This document shows positions 37,065-50,874 of a stretch of DNA of 64,000 nucleotides, in pieces. Position numbers and translations under genes: made by a program. A model generated the notes under the pieces. It was not told where the DNA came from. It saw nothing but the letters and a program-made list of their open reading frames with translations, and searched no databases. Numbering within the stretch: position 1 is the stretch's first letter; each line of letters opens with the position of its first letter. The DNA is from Xiphias gladius (taxonomy: Eukaryota > Chordata > Actinopteri > Istiophoriformes > Xiphiidae), in NCBI RefSeq assembly GCF_016859285.1, contig NC_053417.1, positions 22,474,706-22,538,705 of the forward strand. Direction: 5' to 3'.

Positions 37065-37790
37065 GCGCAGTGCTGTTTTGAGCTAAATGCTAATGTCAGC
37101 ATGCTAACATGCTGGCAATGACAATGCCAACATGCGGATGTTTAGCAGGTATAATGTTTGCCATGTTCCCATTTGAATTTAACATGTTAGCATGGTATGT
37201 GTTGAGTTGTAAGTGTTGTATAGCTGAGGCTGAGGGGATTGTCATTAGTTTTTTTTTAGGTATTTGGTCATAACCCCAAACTACTGGAAAATTTAAATTT
37301 TTCACCTGTATAGATGAAAAGTCAGAGGATCACCAAAATCAACCAAATTAAGTCTGTGGGAGAACATGGATGTTTGTACCAAATTTCATGGTTATCCATC
37401 CAATAGGTGTTGAGACATTTCCCCTCCAAACGACAAGTGTCAACTTCATGGAGAAAGCCATCCTCTAGGAACCACGAATGTCTGTACAAAATTTCTCATG
37501 CCAATCCATCAGTTAGATGTTGCTATATTTCACAAGATAAGTAAAAACTTGGTCGCGCAAATTGAAAAGTACTTGTCAAAATATTTCACGTAATACTATA
37601 AACGTCAACGAAAAGGTGGCGCCAGGGGAAAAGCTGATCGGCTTCATCCTCTGGGGATCATGAACATTTGAACCTAATATCATGGCATCAAATAGTTGTT
37701 GAGATATTTCAGTCTTGACCAAGGTGGTAGAATGACCGACAGACTGACACCGCCATCGATAGAGCCACTTCGCTAGACAGGCTAAAAAGA
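37065..37790. repeat. Common fish interspersed repeat ('gctaacatgctaa ... gttgagatatttcagtc')
   Basis: The block starts with repeated GCTAACATGCT-type words and continues with 'tttcatggttatccatcc', 'atcctctggggatcatgaa', 'gttgttgagatatttcag' and 'cgacagactgacaccgcc', ending near 'gagccacttcgctag'. This order of phrases is typical of a high-copy percomorph repeat, probably the 3' part of a LINE. It is decayed and has no long frame. Confidence 0.65.
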
Positions 37791-38602
37791 AAGAATAAAC
37801 AAACAGGAACAATGGGGACAAATATAATACTGGACACTGGACATATTCAGTAGTGAGATACTGTACAAAATTCTATACGAAGAATGTCAACATTAGATTT
37901 CTTGCTGACAAAAAACAAGCCCACATGTGCAAGATTTAAAAACTGTATGAGAAGAAAGAGGGAGTGATGATGACTTATGTATTATACTGGACAAATTTCG
38001 TAACATTGAAAAATTATGAAATAATGATTTGTCAGTTGTAGTCACAGCTGAACACCTTTACTGTTATTTAGTAGAATTCTGAATAGAAAATAAATAATTT
38101 TTTGTATTCATATTTTATCGACATTTTATGGCACATTGTGTAATTTTTTAGCGTCACGGCTTCTTTTGTAATAAGTGCCGCAGGTTTGTCCTGGTTTGAA
38201 AGGAAAGACAACCTGTCCATGAGACACCTATGCATCATCACTTACTGAATGATACATTTTCCATTGATAGGGTTTGGAAGTGCCACGACATATAAATGCA
38301 CATTTGCTGGTAGCATTTCAACACAGACTTTTTTTTTTCATCGCCAATCATTGACCCCATTCAAATGGGCATATCATTGTTGGAAGATCCTCCACTTCAC
38401 CCATTAACTCAAGAGGACATCCTTGTCAGTTAAGCAGTACAAAGAGGAAGGAGCTTAAAGCTTTAAAAGAGATCAAGAAACTCATTATACTGCAACAAGC
38501 ATCCACAAAACCCAGAGCTGCTATGACATTTTGAGATCGTTAGTAGTAAAAGATCCTTAGCAGTGTTTTCACTGAGTTACATCTTTCTTTATTGTGGCCA
38601 AG

Positions 38603-41465
38603 ATGTTTATGGATGAGCGGATTGTAACTCTGTTCAAAAGGAATGCCCATCACACGTTGACCTACTGGAGTGTTTTCTTCAGCTTTGGACTCTGCATTGC
38701 TTTCCTCGGACCCACAATTTTGGACTTGCAGTGTCAAACAAACTCAACACTCAGTCAGATCACCTGGGTATTCTTTGCCCAGCAGTTCTGCTTGTTGATC
38801 GGCAGCTCCGTGGGTGGCGTTTTCAAGCGGACGTAAGTATCACGAACTCACAACTGGAATATTATCCCCCAGACTCTGCTGTGCAGTTGTTTGGTTTGCA
38901 CATTATAATAATACTCTCAAAATGATTGTCTGTCAGCATTACTGGTATTTGTCTCTTTTCTATCTTAAAGGTTGTTCAGTGCTCTAGCTGCCTTATTTGT
39001 CTCTGCTCTCATCATCTCTGTAATATTTGCCATCATCCCTCTGTGCAATAATGTTCTCCTGCTGGCCATCGCCATGGCTGTGTCTGGTTTGGCAATGGGT
39101 ATTATTGACACCATTGCTAACATCCAACTGGTGACCATCTATCAGAAAGACTCAGCCGTTTTTTTACAGGTGAAAAAGCACCACAGGACCAGCACCGCAT
39201 CTGTAGAAATACTGGCACAACAGCATTCACATTCAATGAATAATTAATAGCAGGTTCAGGCAAAATAAAAACTAGAGATTTTGTCTTCCCACAAATACGG
39301 AAAGACAAATGAACTACGATTTTGTACACAATATGCTCTGTAGGAGTATATTGTCAAGTTAGATTCCAAATATACACTCTATTTTGAAAAGATACGCTAA
39401 GTCTTGTCTCTTGCCTTTGTCTTTTACCGACATTTTGCAGGCTCTTCATTTCTTCATTGGGTTTGGAGCCCTGGTGAGCCCTCTGATTGCAGATCCCTTC
39501 CTCTCAGAGACAGGCTGTGGGAATCACACAGGGAATGGGACCGAGATCATGCATCATTTCAGGAACATGCTGAGAAACAGTCCGATTGCAGAGCACAACA
39601 TAACTCAGAGCCACCTTCCCCACGAGAGAGGGGAAGAGGAGTCCATTGTGCACTATGCTTTCTGGATCATGGCACTTATTAATGTATGACATTGAACAAA
39701 CATAGATTTAGAAGTTAGTGGGTTTTTTTTAAATAAAGTCTAAATCTGTGTGGTTTTTTTTTTCTCCAGTTAAAATGTCAAAAGTGTAAAAAAATGAACA
39801 TTATTTGTGCGTCCTCAGCTGCCTGTGCCCATTGCAGTCCTGTTCCTGTTGTATCGGGAGCGTCTGATCCCATGCTGCCCCAGCGGCACTCCACGTCTTC
39901 TGGACAAAGATGAACTGGCAATGGAGAACCAGCAGGGGGCCGAGGGTCCAGATGTGGAGCAGAACGAGCACGAAGCTGGAGGTAAAGAAGTGCAAGAGGC
40001 GAGGTTTACACTGTATTTCATTATTTTATTAAAATATTTATGATACTATTGCATGCTTTCGTTGAATTTCAGCCAGTTTAGATGGAGAAAAAAAAACAAC
40101 AAATGCCATGTTATGAGCAGAATCTTTCATTTGTGACTTTTCGCTCGGTTACAGGTCATGGGGATATCTTTAGCTGCTGTCAGTATGATAACTTGCGTGG
40201 CCTGCCAATATCCTTCTTCATGATTCATGTCCTTGGTGGGATGGTGCTCTTCATGACCGATGGTATTGTGGTGAGTGAGGCGCACAGAATAATAATGCGA
40301 CCTGAATTTTGCAAATTGTGTTCCACGTAAAATTTCATGAATGTATACAAAATGTGCTTCGAATGATACAAGGACCTGCCTTTCTTTTCAGGGTGCATAT
40401 GCCGGCTTCGTGTACACCTACGCTGTGACACCACCAATGTCACTGCCTCATAAGACAGCAGGTTACCTGGCCAGCATCTTTTGGGCCGCGATCACTGCTG
40501 GACGTCTGTTGTCCATACCGCTCTCGTATCGTTTCCAGCCTGTGAGACTGCTCATGTTCAACCTGGTAAAGCCAATGAGACATTCAGCGTGCCATCACAG
40601 TACAGACGAGACATACACGATGAAACGTAAAGGTCAAACACTTGGTGATATCAACACTAACTTGATCACACCCTCTCCTCTTTGATTTTACAGGCAGGTG
40701 CTATTGTAACTGTGTTGATGCTGCTTATTTTCTACACCAGCAGCACCTTTTTGTTTGTTGGTACCTGCTTATGTGGGCTGTTCCTCAGCAGCATCTTCCC
40801 GTGTATGCTTGCCTATACTGAAGACATCCTCAATTACCAGGGTATAATGAAGTGTTTATAGCACAACAATAATAATAGCACAGTAATGGAATCGAAGTGG
40901 GGAGAGAAAATAAACCATACATTTCGTTTTTGCAGGATGTGCAACCTCAGTCCTAGTCACAAGTGCAGGAATGGGGGAGATGGTAATGCAGGTTCTGGTT
41001 GGTTCAGTAAGTCTGATGAGTAACTTCATTATTATAGAAATACAGAGTGTGCAGGAGAAGTGAAATGGGCTTATAATTGTAGAAAAAAATCCTCAGTGGA
41101 GATTTGGATTCATTTTCAGAGGTGTAATGTTGCTGCCTCATCCCTAGATTATCCAGACTGAAGGCAGCTACAGTTTCCTGCTGTGTGGAATGATAATCGC
41201 CTGCATCGGATTTATCGTCTTCATCGGTCTTCTGCTGTTCCATCGAATGCACAGAAATTACCTCACAGGTACAGTATCAGCCGGCACCTTCAACCACTGC
41301 CGCTGAAGATTTGTTTTCATTCATTTGATGCTAACCATCCCCCACTCCAACTCCCCCTGCAACCCAACAGGAACATCGAAAAAGTCTGCCATGGTGGAGG
41401 AACCAGCAGCAGAGCAGAATGGCTCTGCCAAAACAGAACCGAAAGAGGAGAAAGAGAGCAGCTGA
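38603..41465 (+). CDS. mfsd4a: MFSD4A (SLC60A1), major facilitator superfamily transporter
   Basis: Ten exons: 38603-38832, 38971-39169, 39441-39683, 39819-39981, 40155-40270, 40392-40565, 40694-40841, 40936-41006, 41148-41268 and 41371-41465, totalling 519 residues with all phases consistent. The protein matches vertebrate MFSD4A along its length: LTYWSVFFSFGLCIAFLGP (helix 1), GSSVGGVFKRT (loop 2-3), GLAMGIIDTIANIQL, YQKDSAVFLQ, GFGALVSPLIADPFLSE, a glycosylated loop (NHTGNGTE and NITQS sites), YAFWIMALIN, MTDGIVGAYAGFVYTYAV and LAYTEDILNYQGCAT. About twelve membrane segments are expected. It is an orphan or sugar-type transporter of the plasma membrane. The start ATG gives MFMDERIVTLFKRN, which aligns with the family N-terminus. 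No damage was seen. Confidence 0.96.
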
Positions 41466-42227
41466 AAGGGGCAGCAGCGCTGTTTTGTCTTTTACTGGCT
41501 GATGTAGCAGATGAAGTATCATGACGATTTGTCATCAAAGACTTCAGTTAATTTACCAAAGCCTATCAAATGTGCACTGTGCTGATATACCTTTATTGTG
41601 CTGGAAAAGGCATGGTATTTGCAAAGTATATAGTGTGCTACTGTGAGAGGATATAGTTCAAACTCTTTTTTTTTTTTTTTTCAATTTTGTAAATCACAAT
41701 GTTCATTCAGTTGTGTTCTGTACTACATTAGGGTTTGAAATTTACAATATAATGATAATGATTATATCTGCGGTTTGCCACAGAAACTATACCCTTGTAA
41801 ACTTGACAGATCTTTATATTTTCAAATTTTAATTGTAATCTTTTGTTTTCATATTGTTTTATGTCTTCTGGCATATGTAAAGGGAAATATTCATACTGTG
41901 TATTATGTCAGTTAAAACAGTTATACTGAGACGGTGAACATAGTGTAGTTTTGATCGATTCAATGGCAATACTGACACCACATTTTGTAACTGATAACAA
42001 AAAAAAAAAGAAAGTGGATACATACAACACACCTGCAACATTTCAATGTTTATTTGTCTCTGCTTAAAAAATTAACTATTCAAGATGACAGTGTCGGGTT
42101 TTACATCACAACATGTGGACGGATGTACTTTGTACTCAGAGAATTTATCCTCTGAGAACTAAGAGCAAATGTAAAACAGACTCCACCAGCCTTTGAACAG
42201 TTAACCAGTCAATCTATAACTTCAGCC
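41466..42227. other. Converging 3' UTRs of mfsd4a and chia
   Basis: The stop codons of mfsd4a (+) and chia (-) lie about 760 bp apart. A polyadenylation signal for chia (AATAAA on the minus strand) is at 42054-42049. No canonical AATAAA was seen for mfsd4a. T- and A-runs at 41670-41681 and 42000-42009 are the only repeats. Confidence 0.6.
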
Positions 42228-45200
42228 TCAGGACCAGTTGCAACAAGAACAGGAGCTGTCAAAGACCAGACCAGCAGCACAGTACTCAAAGTAGGCTTCT
42301 CCCCCTCTGCAGATGTAGAACTGGTTCTTGTTTGCTGGGTTAGGGTACATGCCGTTGGCCTTTCCAGCGCAGAACCCGCTGTCCATGCCGCTGGTGCCTG
42401 AGTCCCCACCAGAAGGGTTGCTGCCACTGGAGCTTCCTCCAGAGCTGCCTCCGGTAGTCGTGCTCACTCCGGCTATTGGAGGAAGGGGAGTGGCAGCAGG
42501 GGCACAGGCTGAAAAACACCACAAATGAATTCTTTAATGAAAGGATTTTTCTGTAAACAACCCTGTATGGATTTCACGTTGATCATTAATAATAAGGGTA
42601 TTAAGAATCTTACCTGCTTGTTCCAGATTAAGGCCCTTTTTGAGAACATTAATCAGTGGGTATTTTCCCTGGTTACAGAACGTGCCCAGGTAGTCATCCA
42701 TATCAATGGTCCACACCATGGCACCTCCAAAATCACTCTTCTTAAGCCAGCCAACCTACAGACAACCAGAAGGGGGTGGTGTTGACAGCATTTTAATTGA
42801 GGTCAAAAACAGAAATTGTTTGCTGATAACTGCAGCGGGACTCTACATACATTAAAATTGGCATCCTTTTATAATAATTAATATAGTTTTTGACAGCTTA
42901 GGGGCATTGGGAAGCTTTTTGGCTCAGAGGTAATTCATCACAGCCAAAAAGATTTGCCTGCCAAATAGTAAAACAAGTATTCTTTACGTGTCTGTTACCT
43001 TGATCTGGAAGCTCTTGATGTTGTCATAGCCCACCCACTGGTTTCCCTTATAGGCATAAGGCACATCCTGGGCCTGGTTCCAAACCTCAGTTGCTCCATC
43101 TTTCAAAAAGCCACAGATCTGTAATTTCACAAAGTAATGCGTCAATGACAACCTAGGAACTCATTCGCTTCTTCATCTAGAATCTGTAATACTATGATAA
43201 CCGGCATGCTCTGTTATTGAGCATAAAGAGGAGTATTAAGTAACAATGAACCACTATTAACATTCAAGCCTATTCGTTTTTAATTTATTATAGTAACAAG
43301 AAAGCATACCTCAAAGTAAGCGAGTTCTCCAGCCTCTTGTGTGTACTTTCCTGGAGTTCCAGCACCAGAAATAGGTGCTCCAATACCATGGTCAGCAGGA
43401 TTCCTGAGAGTGAATGTGTTTCCATACGTGGGGAAACCAACAATCAGCTTCTCAGCTGGGGCTCCCTGGCTCTTCCAGTAGTTCATGGCATACTCCTAGA
43501 ACGAAGGAATTGGAAATATACATGGCTCTGGAACCAGATAGATTTTGTGGATGCTTTAATGTAGTTACTGATAAAACTTGCAGATGTAATGAATATTCTT
43601 TTCAACACACCCAGTTTTGGTAAATTAATAAAATTTCGATGAAGATGTTCAACTACTCACCACATTGAAGTAGATGTAGCCACCGTGGTCCTCAGGGCCT
43701 CTAAACAGGGGGCTACATTCGCCGGTCATGGGGTCCCAAGAGCCGTGGAAATCATAGGTCATGATATTGATCATATCCAGGGCCCTGGGTGTGGAAAACA
43801 CACAAGGGGAGAGGTTACCACACTGACTTTAACAAGGTTTAGATCAATAATTTTAGTGTATAGAGTTGTTCCATTAAGCTGTGACCCATTTTTGTTTGCT
43901 AAGGCTAAAACTGGACACGCCACAAATATTGCTTCAAATGCTTACTGGCCAAGCTTGGGAATCTGATAAGCAGAATCAATGGTGTCCTTTCCAGCCGACA
44001 CAGCAGCCGACATCAGAAGACGAGCCTTGTGGCTCTGCTCGGCCTCATTCTCAAAGGCAGCTCTCATCTCCTGTTGAATGTCAACATATATAAAAAGATT
44101 TAGTGTTAACTGAACTCCAGGGTTCATAATCCTTGATTTGTATCATGGTCGGGGTGTGAATTGTTTTGCTTTAATGTATCTTTTATCCATCAAGGTGCTG
44201 TGGGAACGCCACAGGAATTTATCGTGGCCCAAAAATTTGAAACAAGCTTGACCAGTGTCGTCTTTGCTATATTAGGTAAGAAATTGTTTAAACCGTATTG
44301 GGGAAAAAGCAAAAGTGGAATCTGAACAGAAATGTAAACATGGTAAACAAACCTCCAGGAAAACAGAGTAGTACTGCTTATCCTCAGGAGGGCTTCCTCT
44401 GTTGGCTGGATACTCCCAGTCAATGTCAAGCCCATCAAACTCATACTTCCTCAGGAATGAAATGACTGAGTTGATGAAGGTCTGACGGTTGGCAGGGCTT
44501 GACACCATTTGTGAGAAACTATTGAACAGAGACAGAAATGTATTAACGCAGCGGATGATCCTCATTGTTTGGAGTGCCAAGTCTGCAGATTTATGCAGAT
44601 TGTCTCACCCCGCGGAGCCAAAGTTCCATCCTCCAACAGACAGAAGAGTCTTCAGGTTGCCATTCCTGCCAAGCAGTCAGACATTTTACTCTGCAGTGGC
44701 CACTAAAAACACCGCTCCTTTCTTAACTGTGCTCTCTGGGCGTAACTTTATTGGATTATTTCCTTTTATACAGGAGGAAACAGGCATTTTTAGTGACTCA
44801 CTTATTCTTCAGGCCATTGAACTGACTGTAAAGCTCCACATCATTCCACTCATAGGTGGCGAGTTGGTTGTTCTTAATGGTGGCGAAGGCATACAGAAGA
44901 TGGGTACACAGGCATGGATCAATGTCACTGGGCATATAAATGGTTGGAGGAGGTCTGTACTGTGCCCAGTTCGTGAAGTAGCATGACAGTATGAAGGATG
45001 AGCCTTTGATACATAAGAAATCCATTATTCATGGACCAAACACTCGATGCAATGCAATTTGTGATCATAAAAAGAAAAATAAACATGTGTGCAGTATCCC
45101 ATATTCATAATTTGCTTACCAGGCTGTGTATGTAGCAGCATGGCCAGAGCTGTAAAAGTTAAAAAACACACACTTATCTTTGAGCAAAAAGAAATTGACT

Positions 45201-45375
45201 GTAAGTGGAAAAAAAAAAAAGCTCAAAATTGCAGCCTAAAAATGGCTGTAATATACTGTCCATCCAAATCTGGTAAATAGCAATTCTCCGGAGACCATTT
45301 ACTATACATAAAAGAGAAAAATGTTTCAGCATACAGCAGCACAGACTTACCCATCACAAACAGTACTTTGCCCAT
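42228..45375 (-). CDS. chia: Acidic chitinase (GH18 + CBM14), catalytically intact
   Basis: Minus-strand exons: 45375-45351, 45149-45120, 45003-44802, 44665-44609, 44518-44353, 44070-43946, 43784-43661, 43495-43310, 43118-42999, 42755-42614 and 42508-42228; 485 residues, phases consistent. It has a signal peptide ([14 protein letters not shown]), then the GH18 barrel: [20 protein letters not shown], the full catalytic motif [11 protein letters not shown] with Glu at residue 140, [15 protein letters not shown] and [11 protein letters not shown] Ser/Gly/Thr-rich hinge leads to a six-cysteine chitin-binding domain ([13 protein letters not shown]...CSCCNWS). It should be a secreted endo-acting chitin hydrolase, in fish typically made in stomach or other gut tissue. 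Exon sizes and phases match the altered gene at 6458-10240, so the two are paralogues in inverted orientation. No defects seen. Confidence 0.96.
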
Positions 45376-45414
45376 GACTACCTTGTACAAAGAGGTCAAC
45401 TCACAATGCACTCA

Positions 45415-45422
45415 CTTTTATA
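45415..45422 (-). promoter_or_regulatory. chia: TATA box of chia
   Basis: TATAAAAG on the minus strand lies 40 bp before the ATG at 45375. A start site about 30 bp downstream leaves a 5' UTR of only 10-20 bases. The same box occurs before the chitinase-like gene at 5401. Confidence 0.7.
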
Positions 45423-45429
45423 CACTCCC

Positions 45430-48400
45430 AATTTGTTCAAACTACAGAAATGGGACATCTGCCAAAAGAGTTGTTTTATTTGCAAATGATTGTTTCAGAC
45501 ACGATTATCAAATGTGCTCACTTAAGGAGTTATATGTGATTACTTATCATGCTTTCCGGCATATTCTCAACATACACACTTTCTCCTTGTGTGAAGGTCT
45601 CATTTATCCGGAGCAAATACAATTCTTTGCCGCAGATGCTTGTTTGGGATGTAGATACAGTACGTTTTCCCACTTATGCCTTACTTGTAATGAAAGTTCT
45701 TATTTAAGAGCTCATTTAAAAAAAGAACAAGTTTTAAATGTTAAAATCCTTTACATAAAGTAACACATCTATACCCAGGAGACAAAGCAAAACAGGAGGA
45801 AAGACAGATTTTCTTTTTGGATTTGACTAAAGTGCATGAATCTATGAGGTCTTATCAAATAGGATTTTCATGTCATGCAGTAAATTTAATGCTTCTGTTG
45901 AGCAGTGACAAAGTATTAGAAGTCGACTCTCATAAAAAGTGGGCAAAATTGCCTTTGGAAAACTATTTAGACTGCAGATATTTGATGATAAATATGTTTG
46001 ACAACTCTAATCATGCTGAAAAGAGGATCATGATATGTCATATACACGGATTTACATTGAAATCAAAAGCAGTCACAGGGTGAATGGAGAACTTATCTAA
46101 TCGTTTAGCATCCATTATATTGCACCCTTTAACAGTTTATGTAATATTTAAAGAAAGATATGGTGGTGTCAGTGGAAAATGCCTTGGCTGAGCCAAAGCC
46201 TAGAAGCAGGAGTAATGTCATTTGCTTTTCTAAGACAGCTCTACCTGCTTTTCATGCTGTCTCGACAATTAATAAAAACAAAACGTTCTGGCAAATGTCA
46301 AGGGTACTGGGACTGGGATGTTTCAACTACCCACTGATTTGCTTAGTTAAATGTGAAAAACAATCCAGTTGAAGTTTTTTACCGAGGTCATTTCATAATC
46401 TCTGGACAGTTCATTTAGTGGCTCACTTGAGAATTCTTTCTCCAAGGTGTAAATCAAAGGCTAATCTTGCACATATCCTGTATGCACTTTCAATATACAT
46501 CCGCTGAGCTACAAAGAAAAGAATGGTAACACTGTGACCCCATTCAATAGTACCTTAAATATTCACAAACCTAAAATGAGTCAGAGATGAAATGTCACAA
46601 TTAGCAAACCTGCAGAGGTTATCGAAATAAAACATTGCAACCTTCGTACTTGTCACCACTGCATGGGTCACCGGCATAGTTCTGTTTTTACCTCTGTGGA
46701 TTGATTTCTCTGTGAGTCAGACCACATAGGCACACATTCAAGATTCCGCCTAAATTCAGAAAATCGTTTCATCTGTGCTATTGCTGTAGGTTATTAAAAG
46801 TACATAATATAGTGTAAAGTTCACAGAATTCAATAAAAAGTCATGTTTTTAAATATGGTTCATGGTGTTCAGTGTGATCCTGTGTGGCAATATACATCTG
46901 AAACAAATCAATTCAGATGACTCATCTATTATATGTCTATACCTGTGGTAGTTGGTGGTAGTGGTATCTACAAGAATTTCCTGCTAATATTCCTAAAAGC
47001 AGTCAGTGAGGAAAAAATGATCGATAAAGATCAAGATGACGTAGAAAACTAAAATACAACACGAACCCTGAAATATTTTAACCCATATAAAGTCCACTCA
47101 GGTCCATTAGACTGAACTGCACCTCAGAAAGCTGCAAAGACAACTGCTGTGAATGTGAAATGTACATGAAATATCGAAGCCCGTGAAAAGAAATCTGAAA
47201 GCATAATCTTCTATAATAATAATACTGCCATCAGTTTCATCATTATTAAGCAATTAAAAATGTAAACCAGAGAAAAATGGGAAAGAATCAAATTAAAGGA
47301 AGGAAACCTCGAGGAAATACTGAGACAGATGCAATAGATGAGAAAAAATGGGGCAAAGAGATAATATTGTTTGTCCCACGGCGAATTGCATGTGCAAACT
47401 GGATTTTCAAATTATTTTACAAAGTCTGATTAGGCTGTGCCACACTGTCGTTGATAATATGTGGAAAAAATGAATTTAGATACTGTAGTCAACATATTAT
47501 GTCTTCTGACAGTTTGGTCTTTAGTGCCACCTGCTGTTAACCAGATAAACTGGCTTTACAGCTCTCACTCTGCAGTAGTTCACACAGAGGGACAAGATGC
47601 ACAGGGAAAACATGAATGCATGAGGTCAACACAATAATGGTCCACGCACACAAACAAGCCTTTGCAAGTAAACACCGACAAGCACTCTGATTTCCCACAC
47701 ATCACATAATCTAAATGTTGCATTTTGCTTCTTCTTCATATTGTTCTAGTCCATTCTCTCTTCTATAGCTTTGTAATGGCAGAGTTACGTGGAAAAAAAT
47801 GAGTGGTTTGATTCACCATCATCATGTGAAATGTTTTTGTTTGTTTGTTTGTTTGTTTGTTTGTTTTTGCATTCTGCAGCCACAGTTCTTTGTCTCATCT
47901 GTCTAACAAAGCATACGGTGGACCCGCTTCAGCTGTCAGCTCCAGAGGGGGTAAGTGCAGCATAAGGAGGATGAGTGACGGTCTCCTGTCGGTTTGACCG
48001 TCAGTTCGGAGAAAACTGAAAGTACTGGTGCAAAGGGCCGGTGTATGACCTGTGTGCCATCGAGGCGAGAACACCCAGGAGCCCACGTAGGTGCCGAAAA
48101 CCGCCATTGCTGATGATACGGAGGCAGGAGTCTTCACTGAAACTATGATTTCACTCAGAGACAGTGATGAGGGTTTTTTCTGGTGTGTCGTCCCCATCTG
48201 GAAGGAACATCTACACTAGCGTCGAGCACACACAGGTACGCTTCGGCTGGGTTACCTCAGACACCTTCTTCAAATCTAATACAATGCTACTGCCTTTTCT
48301 TGATATTCTTGCTTTGATAGTATTGATTCAATTCTAACACAGAAAGACAAAAGCAAATTTAACGGACTGTACACTTAACTAACTTAACTTAAAACATGTT

Positions 48401-48755
48401 GTTTGGTTTAAAATTATGTTGTTGTGTTTTTTGTTTTGTTTATTTGTGTTATATTCCCAATGTCAGTCCTCAGTTAGTTGTCTTGTGTTGTTATAATGTT
48501 GTGTGATGAAGCTAAAGACAATTTTCCACATTGTGCTACAAAAAGTACCTACCAAACAAACTAACTAACTAACTAAGAGTGTTGATATTCTCTTTTGAAA
48601 GCTATATATTTATAGTAAACATATTGAGAGCTTATGTTTTGTATCAATATTCCTTGTATTTGAATTTGTTCAATTTTTACACCTCGCCAAAAAATGTAAA
48701 AATATATATATATATAATAGTTATACTGATCATATATACATATACATCCAGTATA
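45430..48755. other. Intergenic DNA
   Basis: No gene model is supported. A (GTTT)n repeat of eight to nine units lies at 47836-47866. An open frame on the minus strand at 47895-48197 has no recognisable family. The rest is unique-looking AT-rich sequence. Confidence 0.5.
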
Positions 48756-48915
48756 CACCTAGTTGGTGGTTTATTAGGTACACCTGGCTAAAACTAATAC
48801 AATAAATCCTCTTTCATGAAGGTTATAATGTTCATTTTTTTCCTTCAAAATGAGGATGCTGTATTAGATAACATTAGTTTAAGCTAGGTGTACCTAATAA
48901 ACTGGCAACTGAGTG
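48756..48915. mobile_element. Palindromic Tc1/mariner-type MITE, 160 bp
   Basis: Both ends read inward as 'gtttattaggtacacct' and the roughly 44-bp termini are imperfect inverted repeats. TA dinucleotides flank the element at 48754-48755 and 48916-48917. It has no coding potential. Confidence 0.85.
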
Positions 48916-50874
48916 TATTTGCCTATATTTGGATTTAAGCCCTAAACAAAACCAAAAAAAAATTCCTTTTAGTTTGCGGCCCCTCAATCTAATTGTTTTA
49001 TGTTACTACTGTAAGTATGCAGATGATTTGACCTTTTACCATGTTACTATTGTTAGGGGGGAAATCCAGGACTTTATTATATATTTAATTACGTTATTGA
49101 AAGGTACAAAAGTGTATTTCACGTTCTCAGGTAAGCAGAGCAACATATGATATTTCATCAAAAAAGGAATATTGGCCCCACGTAATGGTAAAAAAGTTAG
49201 TATATGGTTGTTCTTTGATATACACATAATTTCTAGGAGACAGGGTTGATCAGTCATTAGTGATTAATTTTTAATGCAGTTTTTCTTTTTCTTTTTCCAT
49301 AACCACTGCCACCACACCAGCCAACACGTCACTGACACTGGAACATCATGAAATAAGGTGACAGGAGTCTATTTTTTTTTTTTTTTTTTACTAGTTGGTG
49401 GGCGACTCTACGTCGGATGTTCTTTGTTTTGATGTTGTGTTGTTTGGTATCAATGCATATCGCTGTGTGGAGGATAAAGGGTGCAAAGACAATATGCCTG
49501 CAACAGGAATTTCACCATCAATACTCAAACACTGATGAATGAAAAGTCAGGCAACACCGTGATTTTCAATCATGGGTGAAATATAAACGCATTTATACTG
49601 AGGCTACAAAACCATTCCTCCAGCGGACACTCTATCAGTGTGCACATTAAACTGAAAAATAAACCAAGTGAAAAATTGGTTTTCAGCCTCTCTTTTCTTG
49701 TATTTAAATGATTAAAGTCTCATTAATTTCAATGCCGGGGCCTAAGATAACTTTGGGCTCCACTTTTGAATATGCAATATTAGCTCCTCCGGAGAACTGA
49801 GGCTCTTGGCCTTCATTTAATTTATTTGCAGGTCTTATATGGATGGTCATAAAGGTTGGTATTCTTTTTGCATTTAAGCACCAGTTTCTATGGGTTTTAC
49901 TAAATCTGTCAGTGCTTCAGTCCAAAGATCTGAAAACAGAATGCATAATTAAAAATCCCTCCATGCATAGGCCCTAAATGAAGGCCCAACTCTTGTGAAG
50001 TGCAAAACATGGGCAATTACGTTGAATATTTCTCTAATTTTTGTTAATCTAAGGAAGGATCAGAGAGGTATAGTTTCCTCACATTAATATACACACACAG
50101 ACTTCCTTAGAAAGTCTTATAAGATACCTACAGCTGAGATAAAGTGTTTTCTATCCAAGGTAATTTATGTAAATTGTGATTTTTCACTTACAATCGAAGG
50201 TAAATTGTGCTCAAACTCCCATGAAAATGTTACGTTTTATATTTTCTAATAGAAGGCGGTGGTGATTTTTGATCCTTGCCGAGCAGATTTCATCACCCTG
50301 CTGACAGTAGCTGGAAGATGTTGAAAAATTGTGTCTGCTGGTCAGAGAACAGCATATAGACCGTATGTTAACAGTCGTACACCAGTATGTACACCTGTAC
50401 GTAATATAATACAAAGTATAATGCAATAACCCTGAATTTAATCTTGTCTTTATGAAACACATAATGTTTGGTTTATATACAGTATATCAGAGAGGTAGTG
50501 AAGTATTTAGTCTGTGGCGGTGCTGTATAAGATTGCATTATAGATTGTTTTTGATATTCTATCACACACATATATGTAAATGGGAGTGGACAAAGCATTA
50601 GCTCAGTTCCGTTCTAGTGTCCCAGTAAGCCACAAGCACAGTACCCGGACCCCGAAACTTGAGCAGCTAAATGGAATCCAGTCATCTTTTTTGACTTTTG
50701 TTATTTACACCTGTGCTTTTCCTACTGTGACGTGGCAAAACATCCTCTGTGGAAAACGCCTGTAGCAAAGTAGCTCTGGGCCAAAACATGCCGTAATACT
50801 GTGTCAACAAACAAATAACAAAACCAGTGTAAAGAAATAGTGCTGTATTCATTTCAGCGCTGTTAACGAGAGGT

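Noticed and set aside
47895-48197. 100-codon minus-strand open frame (MGTTHQKKPSSLSL...)
   Set aside because: No family resemblance, no supporting exon chain and no clear promoter. Its length is within chance for this base composition.
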